DNA of 64,000 nucleotides from Gymnopus androsaceus JB14. Lineage: Eukaryota > Basidiomycota > Agaricomycetes > Agaricales > Omphalotaceae. Below are positions 1-9,365 of the stretch, in pieces (positions within the stretch are counted from its first letter, which is position 1; the number at the start of each line of letters is the position of its first letter). The translations under genes and the position numbers were made by a program. The stretch is taken from the NCBI GenBank assembly GCA_009733575.1, contig ML769385.1, forward strand, positions 919,188 through 983,187, in the 5' to 3' direction. The notes under the pieces are model-generated. The model had not been told where the DNA came from. It ran no database searches and worked only from the letters and a program-made list of their open reading frames with translations.

Positions 1-1596
1 TCCAGCCCGTTGGAGGCGACTGCAGGTCAATCCGATGACGGCTGCGAGTACTGGATCCAGACCCCGAATGACGACCGCCTTCTTTCCATGACTCGGGAGT
101 AGGAGGCGAGCGTAAACGTGCATTGTTTGGAGCAAAGTCTGGTGAACACTCGATGGATGCTTTCGTGGATTCACGATCATCGGATATCATGCTCAGGTCT
201 CTTGCTCGATGGGCGGACCGATCGAGGAGGGTGTGCATACTGGAGACGGAGGTATGCTGGCTGTAGCTTTCCACGTTATTGCTTGTGCTGCTCGAATTGG
301 AGCTCGTTCCACGAGAGTGGGTTCTGGGCAAACGAGGCTGCAGAGCAGGCTGTCGTTGGCGGATCTCGTCTGAGCAGAGTTTATAGAGGTCGTCAAGCTG
401 GAGATGTGCCGCTTCATCGCGAAGCTCAAGGAGGGCTTCAAGACGGCTCTGGGAGTTGGCAGGCTGGAGCTGTGCAGCCCTGGGGAGTGTCTCGGCAACA
501 TCTGCAGTTCCAACAGGGGAACGGAGATAGTTGCAGAATATGCATGTATCTAGGAAACTATCAGCAATGTATTGAGAATATGGACGGAGGAAGTTATGCT
601 CACGGTGCACTCGGTCGGTCAAGGAAAATGTGGATGGTTAACAGGCGCTTGAGGCAGCAAGCCCTGAGATGCCAGATGATTCCGGTAACTGGACATATCG
701 TCGCTCGCAGTGGAATATATCGACGATGCGTCAGAATTCTGCCGCAGTCTCGGGAAGAGAGAGTGCAGGTAGGAGCACAATTGCGAAGGACGCGAAGTCA
801 ACGACTTCAAAGGTGCTCTTGTACGTCGCTGTGCATGTTTCCAAGGTCACCAGGACTGTGGAAGTATCGATCATACCACTGGGAACACCAGAGATTAAAA
901 CCGGCTCGAATGGCGGCTGAGGAGGTGACTGAGCGAGATGGGCAGGAAGAGCTGGCACTCGGAATACATCTATACTCGACTGGGATTTTGCTTTGAGAGA
1001 AGGACGAAGACTGCGCTGGGATGGAAGAGGAGAAGTATGAGAAGGAGGGGTGGGCCAGGAGATCCCTGCAAGCTCGTCTTCGTCGGATCCAGCACTAGAC
1101 TCGCGACAGTCGATAGGGAATCTCCTGGAAGCGGGGGGCTCACCAATAGCTTGGAGGCGGAACTAGCAGAGCGCTGAATAGCGGGTCTCAAATTAGACCT
1201 GGATGAAGTCGAGGTGGAAGAACGATGGAGTGAAGGCTTCCTCTCCATTGGAAAGGACAACCCAGAGTTCTGCAAAGCTTCCTCTGGAGTGCGGACAATA
1301 GTGGCGCCTGAGCCAAGGGGACCAGTACGAACACTGGAAACAAGCTCGATGCTCCTGACCGGTTTCCGTTCCGGTTCTGGAGGAGGAGAAGACTTGTTTC
1401 CTTTGTAGAATGAAGAAACTGAAGATTGTGTAGAATGACGCGAAAGCCAGCCCATTGTGTTGGAAAGCGTCACAGAGTGCTTTCGACTCTTAGAAGATTT
1501 AAGAGAAAGGTTGGAAGTTGAAGTATTCATGAATGAGGAAGGAGGGTGGATTCCGTGTGGTTGGGGTGAGGCAAGCATCCTTAAGGCTGATGGCAC
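1..1596 (-). CDS. T1/KCTD-type BTB (POZ) domain protein, 3' end outside the window
   Basis: The N-terminal ~150 residues are Ser/Pro-rich and probably disordered. A 44-base intron (1100-1143) leads to an acidic segment (AGSDEDELAG), then a strand-rich part (TCTATYKSTFE). After a 46-base intron (558-603) come 'LDRPSAPFLDT' and 'LLELRDEAAHLQLDDLYKL', which look like fungal T1/KCTD-type BTB domains; such domains oligomerise and often link substrates to Cullin-3 ligases. A Ser-rich tail then runs to base 1 without a stop, so the gene is partial. The BTB core reads through only if one base is skipped near 800 and another near 642; there is no room for introns there. Its start lies 115 bp from the divergent Rpr2-like gene. 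Family fairly sure; function unknown. Confidence 0.65.
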
Positions 1597-1711
1597 GCAT
1601 TGTGCCTTCGCCCTTTTGTTCTTCGGAACTCAATTGAAAACGAGAACAAAGGATGTAAGTGATGGGCGTCTAATCTATACATTTAATTTAGCCTATTGTC
1701 CCAAATTTGTC

Positions 1712-2367
1712 ATGGACATCCATACTGCCAAATTTCAAACCGCGATTCCGTACACTCTTCTGGCAATTTCGCCCGCTCTCTCTGATCTCCATACTCGCAG
1801 AACCCACCAAAAAGATACAGAACTCGTCCCCGAAAATTGCCCCAGATGCGGGGTCTACTTGTTTGCTGGTGACAGTAGCACTAGGGTCGTTCGAACGAAG
1901 CGACGACGAACGGGCAGAACAGACACCCCTAACACACGCAGCAACAAAAATACAAGGGCCCGGCAAACGACATGTTTTCAATGTGGATGGGTGTCTGTGT
2001 TTCCTCTTGGAACGGGGATCAGCGTCTTTGTTCCCAAGACGGAAGCGCCCTATATCCCAATCCAATGTAAATTCGGCTCTAGAGCAGCTACCCGCTTCAA
2101 TCTATCGCAGTTGCTGCTGATTATGAGTCGACAGCTCTGACATCTTCTGCATCTACATCATCTATCGTGTCTACGACTACCGTTGCGGTACCTAGTCCAA
2201 AGGCTGTAGTGGCTTCTACAATCCCTAGATCGAAATCACGTCCGAAGAAGAAGACTGGCTTGCAAGAGATGCTGGCTCATAATAGAGTCAAAGAAGAAAA
2301 AGCGAGGAACGCGTCCGCCGCGACTAGGACTCATTCTGGTCTCGCAGCGTTCCTGGATTCACTCTGA
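1712..2367 (+). CDS. zinc-ribbon protein resembling RNase P/MRP subunit Rpr2/Snm1
   Basis: Two exons, 1712-2066 and 2111-2367, joined by a 44-base GTAAAT...CAG intron. The protein has a helical N-terminus, then 'CPRCGVYLFAG', a very basic stretch (TKRRRTGR) and 'CFQCGW'. The two CxxC pairs spaced by a basic loop are the zinc ribbon of the Rpr2/Rpp21/Snm1 family, protein subunits of the RNase P and RNase MRP ribonucleoproteins (tRNA 5' and rRNA processing). The C-terminus is basic (RSKSRPKKK) and ends 'LAAFLDSL'. A 48-base in-frame stretch after CFQCGW could also be an intron. The last ~80 bases are part of a diverged duplication shared with 6920-7060. The assignment rests on the Cys pattern and overall shape only. 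Confidence 0.5.
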
Positions 2368-2439
2368 TACGAACAATGGTAAGCAATTAGCCTAAAAAAC
2401 GAACTTTCACAAGTGTCTAATGGTTCTCAGAACCGAAAT

Positions 2440-2610
2440 TAAAAGCGGAAGACTTTGTTTTTGCTCGGCGACCATGACTTCTCTTCCCTCATTCTCGTCG
2501 ACAGATGTCGATAGCGATGGAGAGCGGGATCGTAGAAGAATGGCGCGGATGTGGCGAGAGTTTTCAAAAAGTGTTACACAACTACAACAGAAGATTGATA
2601 GAGTGCATGT
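2440..2610 (-). pseudogene. remnant of the 3' end of an RTA1-like gene
   Basis: Read on the minus strand, this short stretch contains 'SVDENEGREVMVAEQK', matching the tail of the intact RTA1-like gene at 7191 (AVEENEEKRSHETVVVPEQK). The nucleotide match extends past the stop on both sides (TTTTTGCTCGG-GACCA-GAC and ACAAGTGTCTAAT are shared). No membrane-spanning part is present, so this is a truncated duplicate, not a gene. Confidence 0.6.
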
Positions 2611-2759
2611 CTGAACTATAAGGTAAAGGACATTGGAGAATGTCGATCCTGTATTATCCATCCACATTATGCTGGGTATCAACTTCGAGACAAAAATTAT
2701 TTTCTTGGTAAATTGGTAGTACAGCAACTTTCTCCGCATTCTTAATCGTAGGTCCCAGC

Positions 2760-4403
2760 TTAGTTACCATAGCCATTGCGCCCAGAAACGACCTCAAAAG
2801 CAGGACCACCCTTGCCAAACATTTTTTGCAAATCTCCAACAAGCATCTCGGGCTTCTCATACGCAGCGAAATGACCACCAGAATCGTGCTCTACCTCGAA
2901 GACGGGATTTCCGATGCGCGAGTACCAGCTGTATCATTTGTGATATGTGTTAGCAGATGAGTATGCTGTATCCGGTACGGTATATACCTTTTCGGAACAC
3001 GTCCAAGCTCTTTGGCAAACAAGGAGCATCCCATCGGAATCGTTGGAACAGGTGACTGACTATCGAATCCTTGACGAGACTTCGCGACCTCGTAATAGAT
3101 TCTAAGTGAGGCTGTAGGACCAGCTCGGGAGAACCAGTAAATTGAAACCCAGGTGAGCACTGCAAGAGCCACTCAGATCTCATATCGAGAGTTGAAATGC
3201 ATTGAGGTCTACATACCTTCATCGTCTGTCCAAGGATAGTCATCACTCCACCCGACAAGCTTCTCATAAATCCAAGCAAGCAGTCCAACAGGACTATCGG
3301 CCAAGCTATAACCTAGTAGAAAAATATATCAATTATCTACAAGGTTTGTTTCCACACAACCAGTTACCTAGAGTCTGAGGCCTGGTCGACTGTTGCTTGA
3401 AATACCCGCTCTCAAATTTCTCAAAATTTTCCAAGCGTGCGAGCCCTTCCAGCTCGGCAGGGGTGTAGGAATTCAAGTCGTTGTTGGGCGGGGGTCCGGT
3501 TCTGTGAATATATTGTATACCAACGGTCGTGGAAAGAGAGGATGACGCACAATGGGAAGTTGGTATGCCAGGCTTTGGCATATTCTCCGCCGTAGCGACT
3601 GGCTATCTCTCGAGTAATCTTCCAATTCAGAATCAAATCAGGCGGATGTACTTGGATTTAGAACATAGCTCACAGCAGAACCCCAATCTCCTCCTTGAGT
3701 TACTAAATAAATATATGAATATTTAGTACCACCTCTAGGTCTTTGACATTACAAAAACAGCCACTCACCGTACTCGTTGTAACCCAGGCTAAGCATTAGT
3801 TTGTGCGAGACCTTAGATTAATGTATTCAGCAAATGAATCGCCAAAGAAGTGATATTTCCTACTTCTGCATACTGTGCTATCGAAAATCCCTTCTTCTTA
3901 GGTCCTTCGGAGAAGGCGTAACCGGGAAGACTAATCGCTACCACATCAAATACAGGCAATTGAGAGTCCCCTCCTTTGGTCAATAAATGAATGATTTTGG
4001 ACACTTCGAGGAAATTTCCTGGCCCTAAATGCGGCGGAAATGAGTGGGATGAAAGCGATCACCAGCCATCTCGGCACTCACATCCATGAACGAATAGCAA
4101 AGGGATCCCTTCTACCTTCTCACTCTTCTGGTAGATATAGTGTATATTCAAAATGCCAAAGCCCTCCACCTCGATGTCTCGAGTAAATTGAGGGAGCGTA
4201 GCGTTGAGCCTTTCTTCCTCCTTCCTCCAATCGAATCCATCTTGCCATCGAGCGACGAGCCTTTTGATGTCAGCGAGAGGTGTGCCGTAGCCCCATCCAG
4301 CATCATCTAGCTCATCAGGAAAGATCGTGCTTTCCAGCCGCGATTTAAGAGCGGATAGCGCCGATGAAGGGACAGAGATTTTGAAAGAGGACATGATGGT
4401 CAA
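2760..4403 (-). CDS. epoxide hydrolase, alpha/beta-hydrolase fold with EHN domain
   Basis: Nine exons can be placed exactly: 4082-4403, 3864-4024, 3769-3811, 3674-3702, 3551-3618, 3368-3501, 3217-3312, 2988-3159 and 2760-2928. The spliced reading is uninterrupted. Residues ~1-110 form the epoxide-hydrolase N-terminal (EHN) domain that caps the active site; 'VHGWPGNFLEV' follows, with the HG-W-P oxyanion motif. 'QGGDWGSA' contains the nucleophilic Asp, and '[16 protein letters not shown]' the catalytic His. Enzymes of this family hydrolyse epoxides to diols, usually in xenobiotic or lipid catabolism; the substrate cannot be told. Start is 4403 or the in-frame Met at 4394. It is divergent from the broken dienelactone hydrolase across 289 bp, suggesting a former catabolic pair. 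One exon is only 29 bases. Confidence 0.92.
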
Positions 4404-4692
4404 AACGAGAAGAAGGAATTCTCAGACTTGCAGTAAGTATTGTGCATGTGGGAAAAATGTGGCGCAGAAAGCGAACTTAGCGATTGGCGGAGTTCATCAA
4501 GCTTCAAGCTCCAAGTATTGTACCCAGTCGGAGTCGGAAAAAGTGGGAAAACTCTACACCCTCATCCGATAAGTCATGTTTACTAACGAGGTCGAGGTCG
4601 CGGTTTTACTAAGTCAGATGATTTCTGTCTCTCGAAATGAAATTCCTTTTGGCAAGCTATTCACCTACAAAGCTTCTCTCCAGAGTCCATAA

Positions 4693-5783
4693 ATGAGCCT
4701 CTGCGAAGATTGTATCAAAGATGGGTACGCTTTGCATCGAGAGTTCTACATACGGTACAACCGAACGTTCCGACACGAAAGGACACCCGATGGAAAATGG
4801 GAAACCGTCGACGGAATTGAATGTTACGTGGCCACCCCCAGCGATGTTGCATTCCGGAAAGACGCTGTTCTCCTTTTCCTGAGTGATATTCTTGGAGCGG
4901 AATCACTGAATGCCCAGGTTTGGGCTCACAGTGTATATACTAACTAAATTAATTCATAAAGCTTTTGGCAGACGATTTTGTCAGGAACGGAATCAAGGTA
5001 TGTATTTCAATATTTCAAGCCGGGTGTGCGAGTATACTGAGCAGTATACCTGACAGACTGTGATCCCCGACTATCTTGGCAAAGACGCAGTCCTTTGGGA
5101 AATATGGAGTGACGAGGTTGGTTGCGGCTGTCTCTGTATTACCACTATCCTGACCTTCACCCTCCTTCCTTTGATTTTGTAGGAAAAGCGTAAAGCCGTC
5201 ACTAGTAACGCGTGGAGGTATGCAACGCAAGTTCGATTTCGGTAGAAAAAGTCGTGTAACGTTTACTTGAATAAGGAGATACGTCTTCGATCTAGCATTC
5301 GAGAACACCATATCCGTATCTGTTGCAAACCGTCCTTGCTGAAATGTCCCGAGGACTTGGAGGTACGAATTTGTTTCCCGTCGATGCTACTACGCCCTCA
5401 GTATCATTCCCATTTCATAGAAATACTTCTCCACCTCCCGTGTGCCGCTTCTTCTCAACACCTTCACACTTGATGAGCAGTTCCCTGGATTTTCCCAACC
5501 CCAGGCTGATGCTATTTTCGGTGGAGGAAAGTTTTACCTGGATACAAACGGGAACATTTCAACGAGGTGAGCAGATATGGCTGTTCCCGTTATGTTCTTA
5601 TCTGACCGATCTCGTAGTGTACACATGGATTTGCTGTCCTGAGGGGAAGCCTGAACGATCCGAAAGTGAAGGCGAGCAAGGAGGGTGCGTTCAATGCCTC
5701 GGTGAAATGGTTAAACGAGTATGATTTGGACCTGCCAGCAGCAGTAACATTAGCTCATGAAAGAGGGCCGTGGTGGTCCTAGT
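4693..5783 (+). pseudogene. dienelactone hydrolase-like gene lacking the catalytic-Cys segment
   Basis: Exons 4693-4917, 4962-4997, 5057-5116 and 5183-5217 encode the family N-terminus (MSLCEDCIK...; LLADDFVRNGIK; TVIPDYLGKDAV). The next exon starts directly at 'RYVFDLAFEN', although intact members have about 55-60 residues before it, including the G-x-C-x-G nucleophile (GYCFGG). Only ~57 bases separate the two exons here, so that segment is absent from the DNA. Later parts are preserved: the Asp region (TLDEQFPGF) and the His motif (CTHGFAVLRG). One base also appears to be missing near 5333 (ANRP/LLKCPEDLE). The remnant therefore keeps Asp and His of the triad but not Cys. It may still be transcribed from the promoter shared with the epoxide hydrolase, but should be inactive as a hydrolase. 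Confidence 0.75.
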
Positions 5784-6150
5784 ATAGAACTATGGTTCGT
5801 CAAGGATTCCGTGTCACAATTGATTCGTACTGCAATAGTCCAACTGCTATAACAATGTAATCTCTACAGAAGCATTCCCGGTGTTTTCTGGCGCAAGATG
5901 TCGGGACTCGGTACGCATCTGAACCAAGTTTTCTAGATCTTCCGATGGCTTTTTGACGCGTTTTGATAGATTTTCCGTGCATTTCGTACTTTTTGTAGCA
6001 TGGTGAGCTGCAAAAAAAAAAAAAAAAGCGAAGTAGATCGATTTATTGAGGCTCTGTGAGTTGTGGGCGCTTATATTCCTAATAAACTCCGAAGAAAGTT
6101 CTGTCTGGCAGTGGCAGTGTCCTAGATTAGCGTCAGCTGCTGCTTTCGAC
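5784..6150. other. intergenic, no gene seen
   Basis: Spacer between the dienelactone hydrolase remnant and the acetyltransferase. It contains an A16 run at about 6011-6026. No convincing reading frame or RNA gene was found. Confidence 0.5.
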
Positions 6151-6754
6151 ATGACTATCACGATACGCAGAGCCTTGTTATCGGATGCTCCTGCTTTATC
6201 GCACATCTGCCTAACTCACTGCAGACGCAGGCTCATCTGCTGCATCTCTTCACGATTATGGAGAACTTCCAGGACTGGTTTACGCTGTTCCATACGTGAA
6301 CTTGCCCACAACATGGGGTTTTGTGATGGTCGACGAAGATCGTAACGATCAAGTGGTTGGCTACGTTCTCGGATCTACAGACACTCGTGCATTTGAGACG
6401 TATGCTGGAGAGCATTGGTGGCCCAAGCTAGCAGCGGAATATCCGCCGTCATTGGCAAAGAAACCAGCGGACGAGAAATATATGAACCTTCTGCGGAACA
6501 TGCATACAGCTCCCGATGCTTGCATCGATTTCGCTGCTGCTCATCTGCACATAAATATTTTACCAGAGTACCAGAAACAGGGATGGGGAAGGAAGTTGAT
6601 TGGTTCAGCTGTTGAATTTCTCAAGAGTGAGGGTTTAAATGGGGTTTGGCTCGGTTTGGACCCCAGAAATGAAGCTGCAAGGCTATTCTATGGCAAAATA
6701 GGATTTACGCTGGTAGAGGGTGCTCCAGATAACAACATGGGTCTAAAGTTTTGA
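6151..6754 (+). CDS. GNAT-family N-acetyltransferase (one apparent frame break)
   Basis: The first ~20 residues (MTITIRRALLSDAPALSHIC) are the usual GNAT strand 1/helix 1. The frame then has to move by one base near 6211 to continue as 'DAGSSAASLHDYGELPGL' and 'VPTTWGFV-like' strands (VNLPTTWGFVMVDED). The C-terminal half is clear: 'HLHINILPEYQKQGWGRKL' carries the acetyl-CoA-binding Q/R-x-x-G-x-G/A loop (QKQGWGRKL), followed by 'GLDPRNEAARLFYGKIGF', the conserved NxxAxxFYxxxGF motif. Length fits a stand-alone GNAT of about 200 residues. Such enzymes acetylate small molecules or proteins; the substrate is unknown. The break may be a sequence error or an inactivating mutation. Confidence 0.75.
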
Positions 6755-6919
6755 ACGAGCATGTACAAGTTCCTCTTTGCATTCATTAGCATCTATTGGA
6801 GATAAAGATGTCCGAAAATAGACAGAAAAGCAGAGATAGAGAAAGTAACCCATCAGCCCGATCTTGAACACGCTCACTGTCGAGAAACTCGTGTTACAGA
6901 ACTGATAACGAGCTCCGAA

Positions 6920-7190
6920 AGAAGATAAAGCTAGGAACGCGAACGCGTCCAGCACTAGTCTCGCTTGCCATCCGACTACGGCCTTATCCCAATTAGGCTT
7001 TTGGCTACGCGAGACTAGTCCAGCACGATTGGTCAATCGGATCTCGCAGCGTTCCGATCCCCACTCTGAGACGAGCAACAATATAGAAAACGAACGTTCA
7101 CAAGTGTCTAATAAGTGTAATAGGTGGCAGAATTCCTACTCTGAAATAACCCTAGCTCATTCCTGGCAGAACCGAAATCTAAAAAAGCTC
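6920..7190. repeat. second copy of the 2281-2610 duplication (gene-tail remnant)
   Basis: This stretch matches the end of the Rpr2-like gene and its 3' flank. Shared blocks include AAGAAGA-AAAGC-AGGAACGCG, CTCGCAGCGTTCC and TTCACAAGTGTCTAAT. The copy here carries an extra ~75-base insertion after AACGCG and has no open frame for the zinc ribbon. The homology continues leftward-to-rightward into the 3' end of the RTA1-like gene, so the duplicated unit covered two gene tails. Confidence 0.6.
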
Positions 7191-8593
7191 CTATTTTTGC
7201 TCGGGGACCACGACTGTTTCGTGGCTTCTCTTTTCCTCATTCTCTTCGACAGCCGTAAAGGGCGGGATAAACCTTCCCGGCCAGAATGGGAGATAGACCA
7301 CAATGGCGATGAAGAGCGGGAGTGTGTCGAGACCGTAGAAGAATCGCTCCGTGGTCGCTAAAAAGCCTTGGAAGCCCTGACCAAGTTCCACGCATCTGTA
7401 CACGCTCCTGATCTAAAGGGAGCGTATTAATATATACATTTCTTGCCAAGATGATCCTAGCACGTACCAAAATACCTATGCAGCTCACGATCATAATCCC
7501 GGTAAGTGCGCGCCAATCTTTGTACCAAACGAGTCCTTGGTCTTTCGTATAAATCTCGGGTTCATATTTTCGAACGCGATACAAGAAAACCAGAAAAATG
7601 CAGGTGAAAATTGAGAATGACAGAAGCTGAAGAGCAAGCCCTGCGAGGAAGACCTGTTAGGTGGTAGTGAGCGATACTATTCCTCCATAAATTAACAAGT
7701 ACAGACCCTGGACCCCGCAAGAGCAAGAGGTTCATCATTGGCAGATATTGACAATGCGCCTCCGCATGCCTATGTACAAATACATGAGTATTTACAGTAT
7801 GTTGCGGCGCTTGTCAGCATACTTACCTGAATCAAAAAGGTTGTAATGTCGGACGAGATGAATGTTATGGTAATTCGGCGCGGGGTAACCAGCAAGTACT
7901 TGTCACATCGAAGATATCGTGCCAACCGTCCCAACAACACGTATTCAGCAGCGATGAAGGCACATGGCTACGGAGCGAATACGATCAGGCAGTTAGACCA
8001 GAAGGGCATCAGAGAGCGCGCGAAGAACACACCGAAAGGACGACGAAGAGGTATTCCACAATGTAAATTCCCTTTGATTTACTGTAAGCAGACGCTCCCT
8101 AAGGTCAACTAGGTTGACAATACCTTTGATTCTGGATGTAAATGAAGACCGAAGCGAGTTGATATTCCGAAAGCAAAGGCTGCGAGGAGGATTGAGTCAA
8201 TTTGAACATCTGATACTTGGGTCCCGCACTCACTGTATGCACCGATAGTCATGGATAACATGAATTTCGCTCCCAATTTCCATATCAGGATGCTCTGTGC
8301 AACTGCAACGATAAGAATAAGAGCTGAACCGATTTCACGTCAGACAATAACCTCATTTCACAATGTCACTCACAAAAAGCAACAGCAGTAAGAGTATTAG
8401 AAGCAATGTACTTTAGAGGATTGTACGGATCGTCTTTAGGGTCGGCAAACGGATTTGCTGGGTGAGGCAAGTTTGTCTTTCGGACGGCCAGGACGGAGAC
8501 TACGAGGGACAGAGCCCATCAGTAGCCAGGGGATAAGCGGACGGGACATGAGAGTAAAAAGACAGGAAGTGGCTTGATGTAAAACGCTAGCAT
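7191..8593 (-). CDS. RTA1-like seven-transmembrane protein
   Basis: Exons placed from splice sites: 8374-~8499, 8234-8302, 8124-8179, 8033-8071, 7827-7967, 7707-7769, 7468-7653 and 7191-7412. The reading is clean from 'NPFADPKDDPYNPLKYIAS' onward. Hydrophobic helices follow, with family landmarks 'GIYIVEYLFVVLS', 'AAEYVLLGRLARYL', 'DITTFLIQ', 'VYRCVELGQGF' and a C-terminal 'RFFYGLDTLPLFIA'. RTA1-like proteins are fungal membrane proteins tied to lipid translocation and stress resistance (RTA1, RSB1). The N-terminus is uncertain: the frame opening at 8593 (MLAFYIKPLPVF) hits an in-frame TGA near 8521, which could be an intron or a real stop. Its 3' end is duplicated as a remnant at 2440-2610. 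Confidence 0.85.
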
Positions 8594-8871
8594 TGTGCAT
8601 TCCGTCCAACTTCAATTGCCGCGAAGCCGTATGTCGAGGATATACTGTAGCGGGGAGATCTCTCCCACTGTTTCAATTGCTCAAGTACCTCGGTGCACAA
8701 GTCTATTTTCCATTTTTCCCTGATTTCGCCGGCTCCCGAAACAAAAGGCATTGCAGTCAGCAGTGCCTGAGAGCGATGCAGTAGTAGCAAGTGGTTATTT
8801 CGCGAGGTCAAGCGATCAAAGCAGTACTTATCGAAAGTGTAATTTTCCTCAACTATATAGACATCTGCATC

Positions 8872-9203
8872 TCATTTCTTGGGTGCCCAAAGATCATAAA
8901 GCTCTCGATCAGCTGGGTCAAAACAAGTCAGCATTGATGGCTCTGCGCGTATCATAGGTTTGCGCGGCGTCCCCATGTTCGACGACGCAGCAACGCGAAG
9001 TGATGTTCGGGAAGCTTCTCGAGACAAGCTGTGGAGACTTGCATTCATATTGGCCATGGGAGGTGACCCAGATAGCGTCGAAGAGGGTGAGAAGGGCTGA
9101 AATAGTCTCAAATAAGTATTGGCATGGCAAAGAAATCCATGCGTTACTTGCCTCGGCCCTCGTATTATGTTGGCTGGACAAAGGGACTCCCAGTATTGGA
9201 CAT
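8872..9203 (-). CDS. small basidiomycete protein of unknown function
   Basis: The firm part is the C-terminal exon, with protein-like composition: 'SLSREASRTSLRVAASS', 'GTPRKPMIRAEPSML' and the end 'DPADRELYDLWAPKK'. The N-terminus is less certain: an ATG at 9203 reads MSNTGSPF and would need a GT(or GC)...CAG intron of about 75-80 bases to join 'PFSPSSTLSGSPP'. The Ser/Pro/Arg-rich body could be phosphorylated, but no domain is recognised. Its 5' end faces VID27 across 162 bp, so the two probably share a promoter. Confidence 0.5.
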
Positions 9204-9365
9204 GCTGTTTGTTATCAGAGGATAGAAAGGCGCAGAAGAGCCAATAGCTTACTTGGAGGAGATGGTTGAAGTTCTTAAGGCAAAATGAGTCATATTCAAC
9301 ACGTGAGCAGTTGCAGTTGCATCATTGGTCTTTATTATTCTCTGCTCCTCCATCTTACCTCCATC

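Noticed and set aside
118..996. 292-codon plus-strand frame
   Set aside because: Antisense to the BTB gene; Cys/Trp/Arg-rich composition with no family resemblance.
1100..1143. Apparent frameshift in the BTB gene
   Set aside because: A normal 44-base GTGAGC...CGAG intron explains the change of frame.
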